The notes beneath the pieces are model-generated. The model had not been told where the DNA came from. It saw only the letters and a program-made list of their open reading frames with translations, and searched no databases. 64,000 nt of DNA from Gammaproteobacteria bacterium (GTDB taxonomy: Bacteria; Pseudomonadota; Gammaproteobacteria; Pseudomonadales; Azotimanducaceae): contig PAPD01000021.1 of the NCBI GenBank assembly GCA_002708765.1, positions 6,358-70,357 of the forward strand, in the 5' to 3' direction. Positions 41,944 to 53,037 of this stretch are shown here, piece after piece; the first letter of the stretch is position 1, and each line of letters begins with the position of its first letter. The translations under genes and the position numbers were made by a program.

Positions 41944-43159
41944 CAGTTCCGAACCCAGCTAGTTGCTCCGATATGATTTCTATAAGGTTTCGGGCCAATT
42001 GCGTTTTGTTGGCCTTGGGCAGATTTATAGACGTTTTGGGAGTAAGGACGGTTGCTTCGTTAAGGTCGCTGTTGAATCCGATTTCAGAATCACTCACATC
42101 GTTAGCGACTATCATATCCAGCTTTTTTTCCTTTAGCTTGGAGTTTGCGTTCTCTAATAAATTCTCTGTTTCAGCAGCAAATCCAACCGTGAAAAGATGA
42201 TTTCCCTTAATTTTAGTTACTTCGGATAGGATGTCTGGAGTTCTGGAGAGCTCAATAGTTAGATTCCCATTTACATTCTTTTTTATCTTATTAGGGGCAG
42301 TGAGTTTTGTTTTAAAATCTGCCACTGCTGCTACGGAAATAAAAACATCAGTTCCAGGAACTTGGTCTAGAACTGCATCAAGCATTTGCCCTGCTGATTC
42401 TACCTTAATTAATTGAGCTCTATCAGGTTTAGGGAGATTCGTAGGCCCTGATATCAGAACAACGTTTGCCCCTGCTTCTGCGGCGGCTTCCGCAATCGCA
42501 TATCCCTGTTTGCCGGAGCTATGGTTGCTAATATATCGAATTGGATCGATTGCTTCTCGGGTCGGTCCGGCCGTAACGACAACTTTTTTCCCCGATAACA
42601 CTCCTGTTTCAAACAATTCGCAAGCCAATAAAATGATGTCTGGAACATCCAATAATCTTCCGACCCCAGTTTCTCCGCACGCTTGCTCTCCTTCTCCGGG
42701 CGCAAATACAGAAATACCGACTGATTTTGTTTGAGCCAAGTTCTTTTGGGTAACCTCTTTCTCCCACATGCTACGATTCATTGCGGGAGCAATTGCTACT
42801 TTGCAATCGGCTGCTAGGCATATCGCGGTAAGCAAATCATCGCCTCTTCCCTGTGCCAGACGAGATATAAAATTGGCGGAAGCTGGAGCTATAAGGATTA
42901 AATCCGCCCATCGCGCAAGTTCTATGTGTCCCATGGCCGATTCCGTTTCTGGGTCCAGTAGATCAAGATGAACGGGATTTTTTGACAAAGCCTGCAGGGT
43001 TAGCGGGGTTATGAATTCTTGTGCCGCTGCCGTCATTGCAGTCCGTACCTCCGCTCCTTCATCCTGGAGTCGACGGCAAATTTCGGCACTTTTGTATGCT
43101 GCTATCCCTCCTGTTACCCCTAGGAGCACTCTCTTGTTTGTTAACTGATTGGATATCAT
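41924..43159 (-). CDS. coaBC: Bifunctional phosphopantothenoylcysteine decarboxylase / phosphopantothenate--cysteine ligase
   Basis: [64 protein letters not shown]; start at ATG 43159 rather than 43297. Confidence 0.96.
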
Positions 43160-43334
43160 TTTTGAAATCTTGGTTAAGGCCCTGAAGAGGGCATGGCGCG
43201 AGTGTATACTCACTATTCTAGCTTTTTTTTTCCTGTTTTTGTCAAATTTATTGAAGAAGATTGTTCGATTTGCTATAAACGCTTTTCTTTGATTCAACCA
43301 GCCAAGTAGAATTTTCCAAATAGGGGCTTTAACA

Positions 43335-43571
43335 ATGTCTAAAGAGTGTCAGGTAACAGGGAAGCGGTCTGTGACTGGAAACAATGTTTCTCATGCCCAT
43401 AATAAAACTCGGAGGCGTTTTTTACCCAATATTCATTATCATAGATTCTGGTTAGAAAGCGAAAACAGGTTTGTAAAGCTTCGAGTATCAGCTAAAGGTA
43501 TGCGAATTATAGATAAGTTAGGAATTGATAAAGTTGTTAGTGACATACGATCGCGCGGAGGAAAAGTTTAG
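43335..43571 (+). CDS. rpmB: 50S ribosomal protein L28
   Basis: [39 protein letters not shown]. Confidence 0.98.
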   Translation: MSKECQVTGKRSVTGNNVSHAHNKTRRRFLPNIHYHRFWLESENRFVKLRVSAKGMRIIDKLGIDKVVSDIRSRGGKV

Positions 43572-43572
43572 A

Positions 43573-43728
43573 ATGAGAGAAAAAATTAGATTAAATTCAT
43601 CAGCTGGAACCGGACATTTTTACACAACAACAAAAAATAAAAAAAATACGCCTGAGAAAATGGAAATAAAAAAGTTTGATCCTGTAGCTAGGGCTCATGT
43701 TTTATATAAGGAAGCTAAAATCAAGTAG
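43573..43728 (+). CDS. rpmG: 50S ribosomal protein L33
   Basis: [51 protein letters not shown]; true ATG 43573. Confidence 0.97.
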   Translation: MREKIRLNSSAGTGHFYTTTKNKKNTPEKMEIKKFDPVARAHVLYKEAKIK

Positions 43729-43796
43729 TTTTTGATTAACATATCTATAATCAGTTTTTTAAGAACTCAGCTGCTGAATAAGATCTCATACAACTA

Positions 43797-44609
43797 ATGC
43801 CAGAGCTTCCTGAAGTTGAGACCACCAGGATTGGCCTAACACCTCACGTTATAAAGAAGAAAATAACTAAGGTTATAGTACGGCAACCTAATCTTAGATG
43901 GCTGGTTCCGTCTGATCTGGAAAATTCTCTTGTAGGCAGTTCCTTTGAGCAGTTAACACGCAGAGGGAAATATCTTTTCTTTCACACGGAGCGTGGAAGA
44001 ATGATGGTGCATCTAGGAATGTCTGGCAGTTTGCGAATTGTCCCGGTTGAGTTAGATCCTCGTACTCATGATCATATTGATATTTATCTTGATGATGCAG
44101 TTATTCTGAGATACCACGATCCTCGGAGATTTGGTTCCTTTTTTTGGCTGGAATCAGATGAGGGTCATAAATTGTTATCCAATCTCGGTCCTGAACCGCT
44201 TTCTTCAGATTTTGATGGCAAGTATTTGTTCGAAATTTCCAAAAAAAGAAAAGTTACGGTTAAGTCTCTAGTTATGAACAGCACTGTAGTTGTAGGTGTT
44301 GGAAACATATATGCTAACGAATCATTGTTTTTGTCAGGAATAAATCCGAACATAAAGGCTAGCAGGGTTTCGAAGAAGCGTTATGACAGATTAGCAAATC
44401 AGATAAAAAAAGTTCTGAGAGCTTCTATTCGAAGCGGAGGAACAACATTAAGAGATTTTGTTCGCGAAGATGGCAATCCGGGTTATTTTAAACAGCGGCT
44501 ATTTGTTTACGGAAGGTCAGGTTATCCCTGTAAGGTTTGCGAATCTCCTATCAAGCAAAAGCGGATAAACAATAGATCAACTTTTTTTTGTAGGACGTGT
44601 CAGAGTTAA
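43797..44609 (+). CDS. mutM: Formamidopyrimidine-DNA glycosylase
   Basis: [30 protein letters not shown]; zinc finger CKVC...CRTC. Confidence 0.98.
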   Translation: MPELPEVETTRIGLTPHVIKKKITKVIVRQPNLRWLVPSDLENSLVGSSFEQLTRRGKYLFFHTERGRMMVHLGMSGSLRIVPVELDPRTHDHIDIYLDDAVILRYHDPRRFGSFFWLESDEGHKLLSNLGPEPLSSDFDGKYLFEISKKRKVTVKSLVMNSTVVVGVGNIYANESLFLSGINPNIKASRVSKKRYDRLANQIKKVLRASIRSGGTTLRDFVREDGNPGYFKQRLFVYGRSGYPCKVCESPIKQKRINNRSTFFCRTCQS

Positions 44610-45082
44610 ACGATTTTCTTTGTATTAAGTGCTTCTTCTATGGCTGGATGGACAAATTTAGCGATATCCCCTCCATACCCTGCTATTTGTCGGACTAGAG
44701 AAGAAGAAATATATGAGTTTTCTTCTGAAGGCGCTAGAAAGATAGTTTCTATGTCTGGTTCTAAAGCTCTGTTCATATTGAGCATTTGAAATTCGTAGTC
44801 AAAGTCTGTGACCGTTCTTATTCCTTTCAAAATAACCGTTGCCCCTATTTTTTTGGCAAAGCTTACCGTTAAGGAATTGAAGCCAATAACCTCAACGTTT
44901 TTTATGTGGCCCAATGCTTCTTTTGCGAGATTGACACGCAACTCTAGCTCACCTGGTGATTTGTGTGGGCTAGTAGCTATTCCAAGCACCACAGCATCGA
45001 AAAGCACCGAAGCCCTCTCAACTAGGTCGACATGCCCATTGTGAATCGGATTAAACGTGCCTGGGTAAAGAACTTTACTCAT
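44606..45082 (-). CDS. coaD: Phosphopantetheine adenylyltransferase
   Basis: [48 protein letters not shown]. Confidence 0.98.
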   Translation of the reverse strand: MSKVLYPGTFNPIHNGHVDLVERASVLFDAVVLGIATSPHKSPGELELRVNLAKEALGHIKNVEVIGFNSLTVSFAKKIGATVILKGIRTVTDFDYEFQMLNMNRALEPDIETIFLAPSEENSYISSSLVRQIAGYGGDIAKFVHPAIEEALNTKKIV

Positions 45083-45136
45083 TATTTCCCAATGCCAAAA
45101 TCTAGATGATACATAGCTAAACCTTTAAAGCCAATC

Positions 45137-45712
45137 TCAGATCGAATTTGTCTGAGCAGAGCAGAGTGCAAAAGACACCGATCCAGCTTTTTTTTTCTTG
45201 ATTATCTTCCACTCTAATGGAAGAAGTGATTTTTCGATTTCCTTGTCACTTTCCAAATATATGTATTTCTTAGCAATAGAAAATTGACTAATTTTTCCGC
45301 AGAGAGAATAGAATTCTTTGCTCTGAAATGGAGGGTCAAAAAAAATGATATCGAATTGGTCGTTACAAATTTCCAACCACCTTGAAGCGTCATTGTTTAT
45401 TACTATGATTTTGCTTGGTTTGTTATCAAACTGAAGAAGTGTCTTTGTTATATATGCAGAGATGTCTCTGTTTTGCTCAACAAAAGTAACGCTTTTTGCG
45501 CCTCTGGAAAGCGCTTCAATGCCAAGAGATCCGCTACCAGCAAATAAATCCAGACATTTTGAGTTAGGTAAATCAGAATCTAGCCAGTTGAATAGGGTCT
45601 CTTTTATTCTGTTTCCCGTTGGTCGAATTTCCTCATTTTCTGGGAAATTTATCTTCCGGCCTCGCCATTTACCGCTAATGATGCGAATGTTTTGTCTTTG
45701 ATGCTTAGTCAA
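45137..45712 (-). CDS. rsmD: 16S rRNA (guanine(966)-N(2))-methyltransferase
   Basis: IRIISGKWRGRKINFP; RPTGNRIKETLFNWL; LDLFAGSGSLGIEALSRGA; FFDPPF. Confidence 0.96.
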   Translation of the reverse strand: MTKHQRQNIRIISGKWRGRKINFPENEEIRPTGNRIKETLFNWLDSDLPNSKCLDLFAGSGSLGIEALSRGAKSVTFVEQNRDISAYITKTLLQFDNKPSKIIVINNDASRWLEICNDQFDIIFFDPPFQSKEFYSLCGKISQFSIAKKYIYLESDKEIEKSLLPLEWKIIKKKKAGSVSFALCSAQTNSI

Positions 45713-45834
45713 AACCTAGTAATCTCGGTTTTCAGAGTAGGACCTCTTGAGTTATATAACTAAATCATTTAGAGGATGATGTTTGCGGTGCAGAGAAATT
45801 TTAGCTGCATGGAACGTAATGATCAAAAAATTTT

Positions 45835-46746
45835 ATGGAAGCCTTTCTTAGCGCACTTGAAAAGACCAAGACCAAATTTTCGGAAGGTCTGAGTAAAATA
45901 TTTTCTGGACCAGAGAAACTTGATACTGAGTTGTTGGAGGAGATTAAGATGCTATTACTTTCTTCTGATGTTGGTGCAGGAGCGACTGAGCGCATTATTG
46001 CCGATCTTGCTGGAACTTTAGGCTCGTCGAAAATAACAGATAAAGGAGTTGTACTAGATAAATTAAAGATGATCATGGTGAGGTTATTAGAACCCGTTGA
46101 ACGACCTTTAGTTATCGATGGAGAAATGCGCCCATATGTTGTCCTGGTAATTGGAGCTAATGGAGCTGGCAAAACTACTACCATTGCTAAGTTAACAAAA
46201 CTTTTAAAATCCGATAATAAAATAATGTTGGCCTCTGGGGATACTTTTCGAGCGGCAGCGACAAATCAATTAAGTTTGTGGGGAGATCTCCTGGGAGTGC
46301 CTGTAATTTCTCAAGGACAAGGAGCTGACTCGGCTTCGGTAGTTTTCGATGCCTTGTCTTCAGCTAGAAGCAAAGGGGTTGATGTTCTGATTGCTGACAC
46401 TGCAGGAAGGCTGGAGAATAAAACTTCTCTTATGGAGGAGTTAAAGAAAATCACCAGAGTACTGAAAAAAATTGACCAAAAAGCCCCACACGAGATTTTG
46501 TTAGTTCTTGATTCGGGGATAGGACAGAATGCAATCGGTCAACTAAGAGAATTTAACCAGATGGTAGGAGTTTCAGGGTTAGTGCTCACAAAGTTGGACG
46601 GAAGTGCAAAAGGCGGAGTCATATTTAGCTTGGCTCATGAATTTCGTGTGCCTGTTAGATTTATCGGTTTAGGAGAAAAGGAAGATGATTTAAAAGCTTT
46701 CTCTGCAAAAGAGTTTGTAGACACATTGTTGGAATCTAATGATTAG
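45835..46746 (+). CDS. ftsY: Signal recognition particle receptor FtsY
   Basis: VIGANGAGKTTTIAKL; ASGDTFRAAATNQL; DTAGRLENK; TKLDGSAKGG. Confidence 0.97.
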   Translation: MEAFLSALEKTKTKFSEGLSKIFSGPEKLDTELLEEIKMLLLSSDVGAGATERIIADLAGTLGSSKITDKGVVLDKLKMIMVRLLEPVERPLVIDGEMRPYVVLVIGANGAGKTTTIAKLTKLLKSDNKIMLASGDTFRAAATNQLSLWGDLLGVPVISQGQGADSASVVFDALSSARSKGVDVLIADTAGRLENKTSLMEELKKITRVLKKIDQKAPHEILLVLDSGIGQNAIGQLREFNQMVGVSGLVLTKLDGSAKGGVIFSLAHEFRVPVRFIGLGEKEDDLKAFSAKEFVDTLLESND

Positions 46747-47401
46747 CTTTGACCATGTAAGCATGAGATATCCTGATGGTTTTGAGGCTTTGAAGGACGT
46801 TAATTTTGAACTAAAAGATGGTGAGATGGTTTTTCTGACTGGCCCCTCAGGGGCAGGGAAAAGCACGCTTTTAAAATTAATAACGATGATAGAGAGACCG
46901 GCGTCAGGTCAGATTTTGTTTGATGGCCTAAATCTGAACAGAGTTTCGAACAAACATATATATAAGATCCGAAGGGAAATCGGAGTTGTTTATCAGAATC
47001 ATCGATTGTTGTTCGACAAAAATGTTTTTGAAAACGTAGCATTACCTCTCAGAGTTATTGGAACTAATGTAAAGGATATTTCTAGGCGAGTCCGAGCTTC
47101 TATTTCAAAAGTCGGTCTCGCAGGCAAGGAAAGGAAATTTCCAAAGAACTTATCCAGTGGCGAGCAGCAAAGAGTCGGCATCGCCAGAGCCGTTGTGAGC
47201 AGGCCCTCGCTGCTACTAGCAGATGAACCAACTGGAAATTTGGACCCACAATTATCAGAGGAAATAATGGTACTTTTTGAACAGTTTAATCAGGTCGGAG
47301 TCAGTTCCTTAATAGCGACTCATGATATTGACCTTTTGGACAGACGGAAGAAGAGAGAGCTCAGATTATCTAAGGGCACCTTGGTTAGTGAATCAAAATA
47401 G
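46739..47401 (+). CDS. ftsE: Cell division ATP-binding protein FtsE
   Basis: MISFDHVSMRYPDGFEALKDVNFEL; GPSGAGKSTLL; LSSGEQQRVGIARAV. Confidence 0.97.
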   Translation: MISFDHVSMRYPDGFEALKDVNFELKDGEMVFLTGPSGAGKSTLLKLITMIERPASGQILFDGLNLNRVSNKHIYKIRREIGVVYQNHRLLFDKNVFENVALPLRVIGTNVKDISRRVRASISKVGLAGKERKFPKNLSSGEQQRVGIARAVVSRPSLLLADEPTGNLDPQLSEEIMVLFEQFNQVGVSSLIATHDIDLLDRRKKRELRLSKGTLVSESK

Positions 47402-48338
47402 AGCTGAGAAAAAATCTGGATTTCTTCTTAGAACAAGGTTGCTTGTGTCTGGTCATTTTGATGATTTAAAGAAAACAGCCGCTGAGCTTATTACAAATCC
47501 TTTAAATAGTACTCTCAGCCTTTTGTTAATTGCGGTTTCGATTGCGTTGCCTTCGATTTTCTTAACATTGACGACCAATTTTATGTCAGGATTAGATCGG
47601 ATAGATGAAAGCCCGAAGATAAATGTATACCTAAGAGAAGAAGTATCAATTGAAGAGGGAATGACAGTTACTCGCGGGCTTCTCGAACATCCTCAGGTTT
47701 CCGAAGCTACCTTTATCTCTGCTGATGAGGCCCTAAAGGAATTCCAAGAGGGGTCTAACTTAAGTGGAATCTTGATTGCTTTGGATGAGAACCCGTTACC
47801 CCATGTGGTAGAAGTTGTGCCTTCAAGTCTCGATCCTTTGGATGTTTCAAATCTAGTAATGAGCATCGAGTTGTATGATCAGGTGCAGGAGGCATCTATC
47901 AATTTAAGATGGCTAGAAAGGTTATTTGCTATCTCTCTGATCTTGAAAAGACTTGTTTTTGTATTGGCATTAATCCTTTTTTTGGGCGTTATTCTGGTTA
48001 TAGCGCATACAATTGGAGTCGCAATTCAATTTAAGCGCCAAGAAATAGAATTAATGTTACTGATTGGTGCAACGCATGGTTTTGTCAAAAGACCTTTTAG
48101 GTATTTGGGTTTTTGGTATGGCTTTGGTGGGGGTTTGCTGGCTGCGGTAATTACAGAACTATCAGTTAGCTCACTCTCCGCAAGTGTCGAAGCTTTAGCG
48201 CAAAGCTACAGAAGTAGTTACGCTCTTGATAGCGGAGGTATTGTTGGGATATTGGCCATAATTGTTGTTGGTGTTTTTCTGGGAGTAGTTGGAGCTTCAA
48301 TCGGCGTATCAAGGCATGTAAAAGAAATTCAGAATTAG
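47388..48338 (+). CDS. ftsX: Cell division protein FtsX
   Basis: Four TM segments, ECD SEATFISADEALKEFQ; follows ftsE; GTG 47388 more plausible than 47322. Confidence 0.93.
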   Translation: MNQNRAEKKSGFLLRTRLLVSGHFDDLKKTAAELITNPLNSTLSLLLIAVSIALPSIFLTLTTNFMSGLDRIDESPKINVYLREEVSIEEGMTVTRGLLEHPQVSEATFISADEALKEFQEGSNLSGILIALDENPLPHVVEVVPSSLDPLDVSNLVMSIELYDQVQEASINLRWLERLFAISLILKRLVFVLALILFLGVILVIAHTIGVAIQFKRQEIELMLLIGATHGFVKRPFRYLGFWYGFGGGLLAAVITELSVSSLSASVEALAQSYRSSYALDSGGIVGILAIIVVGVFLGVVGASIGVSRHVKEIQN

Positions 48339-48422
48339 AACTATGCCTAAGCATTAATGGATTAGATTGGCCCTTGTTAATCTCTGGTGCTAGAATCTGC
48401 GGTCCTATTTTAATCTTTAAGG

Positions 48423-49265
48423 ATGATTATTTTGGTTCATGAGATTGTTTCTACTCCGATTCTTTCTCCTGGTATCAGTCCTGAAGCCTACATAAGAGCG
48501 GTAAGTCAAATTCCATTGCTCAGTGCTGATAGTGAGCGCTCGCTGGCTAGGGATTTCTGTGAAAAGGGAGATCTGGACGCTGCCCGCCAGTTAGTAATGG
48601 CCAATTTAAGATTCGTCGTTTATGTTGCAAAGTCCTATTCTGGTTATGGTCTTTCTGAGTCAGACTTAATACAGGAAGGTAATCTAGGTTTGATGAAAGC
48701 TATTAAGCGCTTCGATCCAGAATACGGTGTGAGACTTGTCTCTTATGCGGTGCATTGGATCAAAGCAGAAATTCACGAATATATTTTGAAAAACTGGCGA
48801 ATCGTTAAGATCGCAACTACAAAATCACAGAGAAAGCTTTTTTTTAACTTGCGGCGTGTAAAAAAGAACCTAGATTCATTGACTGAGAGCGAAATCCTTA
48901 AAGTAGCTAAGGATTTCAATGTATCTCCGACAGAAGTTAAAAATATGGAGGGCCGCTTATCTAATAAAGATGAAGTATTTGAAGCGCAAGGAGAACAATT
49001 ATTATCGCCCGCTGGTTTCCTATCTGATTCCTCCAACGACCCTGCTACTATTATTGAAAATAATGATCACGAAATAGCCCAAAGGGAGAAACTGGCGAAA
49101 GCTTTCTCCGCTTTAGAGGAAAGATCAAGAGAAATCATCCGAAGAAGGTGGCTAAGTGAGCCCAAAGTAACCCTTTCCGACCTAGCAGGAGAGTTTGGTA
49201 TATCAGCGGAAAGGGTTAGGCAATTGGAGCAGAATGCTCTGAAAAGAATAAGAGAAAATTTCTAA
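48423..49265 (+). CDS. rpoH: RNA polymerase sigma-32 factor
   Basis: LVMANLRFVVYVAKSYSGYGLSESDLIQEGNLGLMKAIKRFDPEYGVRLVSYAVHWIKAEIHEYILKNWRIVKIATTKSQRKLFFNLR. Confidence 0.98.
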   Translation: MIILVHEIVSTPILSPGISPEAYIRAVSQIPLLSADSERSLARDFCEKGDLDAARQLVMANLRFVVYVAKSYSGYGLSESDLIQEGNLGLMKAIKRFDPEYGVRLVSYAVHWIKAEIHEYILKNWRIVKIATTKSQRKLFFNLRRVKKNLDSLTESEILKVAKDFNVSPTEVKNMEGRLSNKDEVFEAQGEQLLSPAGFLSDSSNDPATIIENNDHEIAQREKLAKAFSALEERSREIIRRRWLSEPKVTLSDLAGEFGISAERVRQLEQNALKRIRENF

Positions 49266-49266
49266 G

Positions 49267-49650
49267 TTGAGAAGAAATCTTTCCACAATAGCTATTTTAT
49301 TTTCTATTTTTTCGGGAGGATTATCAGTTCTGATGGGAGCTTTGGGCGCGCATGCGTTTGACTTGGCCTTAGACAAAAATTTTCTAAACCAATTTGAAAC
49401 TGCGGTCGAATATCAAATGTCTCATAGTTTAATAGTTTTGCTTGTTGGATTATTTAACGACCAATACGGACCAAATTTTTTCTTCGAGTTAAGCATGATG
49501 TCTTTTGTTTTGGGAATCATAGTCTTTTGTTTCAGTCTCTATGCGTTGACTCTTTTTTCGTTTTCGGGGATAGCATTTATTGTCCCAATAGGAGGGATTT
49601 TTCTAATGGCTGGCTGGGCCCTGTTTTTTGTTGCGTTTTTAGTTAAATAG
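49267..49650 (+). CDS. DUF423 family membrane protein
   Basis: SGGLSVLMGALGAHAF...FETAVEYQMSHSLIVLLVGL; TTG start. Confidence 0.93.
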   Translation: MRRNLSTIAILFSIFSGGLSVLMGALGAHAFDLALDKNFLNQFETAVEYQMSHSLIVLLVGLFNDQYGPNFFFELSMMSFVLGIIVFCFSLYALTLFSFSGIAFIVPIGGIFLMAGWALFFVAFLVK

Positions 49651-49651
49651 C

Positions 49652-50314
49652 TTGTCAGAGCATAGAACTATCAGATCATTTGTTAGGCGCCAAGGCAGAA
49701 TGACGGCAGCCCAGGAGCGTGCCCTTGAAGATCACTGGGATATATATGGCCTAGGGATTGGCGAGGGCGAGCAGGACTTCGACCAAGTTTTTGAAGTAGT
49801 AAGACCTATTATTTTAGAGATTGGTTTTGGAATGGGGGAGTCTCTTTACAAGCAAGCCCTTAAGGATCCAGATACAAATTTTATTGGGATAGATGTTCAT
49901 CTTCCGGGGATCGGCAATCTAATTCAGCTATTAGAAAGGACTAAAACAAAGAACTTAAAAATATATGGCGAGGATGCCATAGAAATAATGAAAACAGCTA
50001 TAAAAGACTCGGTCCTATCAGGGGTCCAGCTCTTATTTCCTGATCCGTGGCCCAAAAAAAAACACCACAAACGGCGTCTTGTAACTAAGGATTTCATTGA
50101 ATTATTGAGCCAGAAATTAAGAAAAGGCGGCACTTTTCTAGTTGTGACTGATTCTTTTCCCTATTATGAGGTTATTCAGGATCTTTTTTCACTACGATCT
50201 GATTTTGCGAAGATAGCTTCGCCAACGCGTGAAGAAACCAAATATGAACGAAGAGGTAAGGCTCTAGGTAATGAAATCCATGAGTTATACTTTAGGCTAG
50301 ATCAAAAGCATTAG
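49652..50314 (+). CDS. trmB: tRNA (guanosine(46)-N7)-methyltransferase
   Basis: LEIGFGMGESL; GIDVHLPGIGNLI; FPDPWPKKKHHKRRLV; TTG start. Confidence 0.97.
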   Translation: MSEHRTIRSFVRRQGRMTAAQERALEDHWDIYGLGIGEGEQDFDQVFEVVRPIILEIGFGMGESLYKQALKDPDTNFIGIDVHLPGIGNLIQLLERTKTKNLKIYGEDAIEIMKTAIKDSVLSGVQLLFPDPWPKKKHHKRRLVTKDFIELLSQKLRKGGTFLVVTDSFPYYEVIQDLFSLRSDFAKIASPTREETKYERRGKALGNEIHELYFRLDQKH

Positions 50315-51412
50315 TTCGTTTAGAAATAAATGTCCTTTAGTTGTGGGTACCACTTTGTCTTTCACTAAGTTTAAAAACCCCGAGCTAATCCCTTTTTCAA
50401 TGAACGGTTCTAGGTCAGAACGATTTTTGTTGCATCTCTCTTCAAACATTGACAATTCAAAGCCCTCTACTAGCCTTAGTGCATTAATTAGAAATTCTGT
50501 TATAACTTCCTTTTTGCAAACCTCGGTCTTAATTGCATTATATCGCTCAAGATAATCAACTGGGTTTCTTGTTTTCCTAGTCCGTATTATTCGATCTTTT
50601 GAAGTTATTTTTCCGTGGGCGCCCGCGCCAATTCCAAGGTAATCTCCGAATTTCCAGTAGTTAATGTTGTGTTGGGATTCCTTTCCGGTTTTTGAATAAG
50701 CGGAGACCTCATATTGTTTATAACCAGCTGCGGCTAGTTTTTCCCTTCCCAAATGAAACATATCTTCTTTCACTTTTTCGCTGGGTATACTAGGTTGTTG
50801 GCTAAAAAAAATGGTATTTGGTTCTATGGTTAATTCATACCAGGATATGTGCTCAGGATTAAGGTCTATGGCTCTTTCCAGATCTTCCAAAGCCCGAAAC
50901 GTTTTCTGTGCGGGAAGCCCGTACATAATATCAAGGTTTATATTTTCAAAGCCCACCTTTCTTGCAACACCAAATGCTTCAGTTATTTCGAGAGAGCTGT
51001 GAGTTCTGCCAAGTTTTTCCAGAGCTGATTGATCAAAAGTTTGAGCGCCTATGCTTAGTCTATTTACTCCGATTTCGATGTATTTTCTGAAGTTTCTCAG
51101 ATCGTATGTTCCCGGATTGGCTTCCAACGTTATTTCAACGTTTGAAAGGTCAAATTCTCTTTCTATAGCCGAGAAGAAATTGGAAAGGCTTGTTCCAGGA
51201 ATTAGACTAGGAGTTCCTCCTCCGAAGAAGATTGAGGTGAGTTTTTTTCGCCCCTCGATTTTCAATTCCTCTTTCAGATCTTTAACTAAAGTCTGCATAT
51301 ATCGGGTAATTGGAGGCTCTGATTTCATTGCCAATGAGTTGAAGTCGCAATATGGACATTTGCGTTGGCACCAGGGGAAGTGAATGTATAGGCTAAGAGG
51401 AATATCTTTCAC
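50297..51412 (-). CDS. hemW: HemW-like radical SAM protein
   Basis: YIHFPWCQRKCPYCDFNS; SIFFGGGTPSLI; RLSIGAQTFDQSALEKLGRTHS. Confidence 0.95.
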   Translation of the reverse strand: MKDIPLSLYIHFPWCQRKCPYCDFNSLAMKSEPPITRYMQTLVKDLKEELKIEGRKKLTSIFFGGGTPSLIPGTSLSNFFSAIEREFDLSNVEITLEANPGTYDLRNFRKYIEIGVNRLSIGAQTFDQSALEKLGRTHSSLEITEAFGVARKVGFENINLDIMYGLPAQKTFRALEDLERAIDLNPEHISWYELTIEPNTIFFSQQPSIPSEKVKEDMFHLGREKLAAAGYKQYEVSAYSKTGKESQHNINYWKFGDYLGIGAGAHGKITSKDRIIRTRKTRNPVDYLERYNAIKTEVCKKEVITEFLINALRLVEGFELSMFEERCNKNRSDLEPFIEKGISSGFLNLVKDKVVPTTKGHLFLNELMLLI

Positions 51413-51983
51413 TTAGCTCCTCCATTAGTCTTTTTAGGGCTTTTCCTCTATGGCTTATAGCATTCTTTTCGTTTCTCGCTAATTGGCCAGCTGTCCTGTT
51501 TAATCCCGGTATTAGGAAAACAGGATCATACCCGAATCCTTTATTTCCAAGCGCTTTAGTAGCTATTTCCCCTTCCCATCGACTTTCTAAGGTGATCGGT
51601 GTTGGGTCGTCTGGATGATTTAGAGCGACTATTACGCAGACAAAAAAGGCCTTTCTGTTGGTTTGATATCCAAGCTCATCTAGTAGCTTTCGAATATTTT
51701 GTTCGTCGTTGCTCTGACTGCCGCTATATCGAGCAGACTTCACTCCGGGAGCTCCACCTAAAATATCAACGCAAAGCCCCGAATCGTCTGCTATTGCTGG
51801 TAATCCTGTAAGAAAAGACGCATGCCTTGCCTTGATTAATGCGTTTTCGAGAAAGGTACTGGCGATTTCCTCGGCCGCGGTAATTCCAAAGTCACTTTGG
51901 CTTATAAGCTCAAACTTATCCCCTAATATCTCGCTGGCTTCTCTGGTTTTACTAGGATTGGAGCTGGCGAAAACGAACTTCAT
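51393..51983 (-). CDS. rdgB: dITP/XTP pyrophosphatase
   Basis: VFASSNPSKTREASEIL; ADDSGLCVDILGGAPGVKSARYSG; GNKGFGYDPVFLIP. Confidence 0.97.
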   Translation of the reverse strand: MKFVFASSNPSKTREASEILGDKFELISQSDFGITAAEEIASTFLENALIKARHASFLTGLPAIADDSGLCVDILGGAPGVKSARYSGSQSNDEQNIRKLLDELGYQTNRKAFFVCVIVALNHPDDPTPITLESRWEGEIATKALGNKGFGYDPVFLIPGLNRTAGQLARNEKNAISHRGKALKRLMEELSERYSS

Positions 51984-52390
51984 CCATCATATCTTCTGAC
52001 AAATTTTAATGGTATCTCCTCACCATTCGGTAGAATCACTCTGAGATCGAAGCTAAGAAAATCCTGTTCGCCAGCTTCCTTGATCGCAAAATAATAGATC
52101 GCATCACCGTCGCGTATTTCCTCAAAGACAAGAGAAGATGAGCCTTGAATTAGACCCCTAGAGACTCCGGAAACTGAAATCTTTTTGGAAACCCCATTAT
52201 GGTTTGCGTTGATGTTTATTGCTATGTGTTTATCTGATCTCGGTATTTGGTGCCGCGCTGCTAGGTCTTGGGGAATATCGACTGTAGGAAAGGCTGTATA
52301 GCTTAGTTCGTATCCTTCCGATTCGATAGAATCAGCCTGACCGGTGTCTACGAAGAGAAGAAGAATCCAAATTAATCGTTGGCCCCACAT
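51980..52390 (-). CDS. DUF4426 domain protein (periplasmic)
   Basis: Signal peptide; YELSYTAFPTVDIPQDLAARHQIPRSDKHIAININ. Confidence 0.88.
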   Translation of the reverse strand: MWGQRLIWILLLFVDTGQADSIESEGYELSYTAFPTVDIPQDLAARHQIPRSDKHIAININANHNGVSKKISVSGVSRGLIQGSSSLVFEEIRDGDAIYYFAIKEAGEQDFLSFDLRVILPNGEEIPLKFVRRYDG

Positions 52391-52396
52391 AATTTA

Positions 52397-52990
52397 TCAA
52401 AGACCAATTATCAAGCCGTGTGGTATTCTGAGGGTAAGGGCGATAGGCTTGATTACCAGGTATTCGTCAACCAGAGTAATACCCATAAACACCAGAATAA
52501 TCGAAAAATCGAGCCCTCCTAAAGGAGGAATTAATCTCCTCGCGGGTTCGCACAATGGGTTAGTTAATTCCTTGACTAATAATAATGCCGGATGGGTGGA
52601 ATAAGGCGCGAGCCAACTTGAAATGACCGATATTAGCAAGGCAAAAAAGTAAATATCCAAGATTATCGCACTAATGCCAACAATCGCCCAGGCTAGGTAT
52701 ATTAAAGAAAAGATAGCTCCTCCGCTAATCTTCATTACGGAACATATTATGGCTAACTGCAATATGATTCCTAATATAAGTGTGGCTAGGTCGATCCGTC
52801 CTATGTTCGGAAGGAGAGCACGCAAGGGCAAACTTGGAGGATTTGTTATCCGGACAATTGCTTGAGAGATTGGGTTGTAGTAATCGACTTTTGATAGCTG
52901 CATCAGAAATCTCAATAGCACGAACATCAAATATAGACCTACTACAGTCTGAATAATGAAAACTATAGCACTAGCAAAGTTACTAACCAT
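52397..52990 (-). CDS. yggT: YggT family membrane protein
   Basis: Two repeats: RFLMQLSKVDYYNPISQAIVRITNPPSLPLRALLP and SVISSWLAPYS...ELTNPLCEPARRLIPPLGGLDFS. Confidence 0.95.
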   Translation of the reverse strand: MVSNFASAIVFIIQTVVGLYLMFVLLRFLMQLSKVDYYNPISQAIVRITNPPSLPLRALLPNIGRIDLATLILGIILQLAIICSVMKISGGAIFSLIYLAWAIVGISAIILDIYFFALLISVISSWLAPYSTHPALLLVKELTNPLCEPARRLIPPLGGLDFSIILVFMGITLVDEYLVIKPIALTLRIPHGLIIGL

Positions 52991-53037
52991 GATTTCTCTT
53001 TGTAAATTTAGGTTTAAATATTATTTTACTACCTTAA

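Noticed and set aside
43160-43297. 46-residue N-terminal extension of CoaBC
   Set aside because: CoaBC homology starts at [26 protein letters not shown] (43159).
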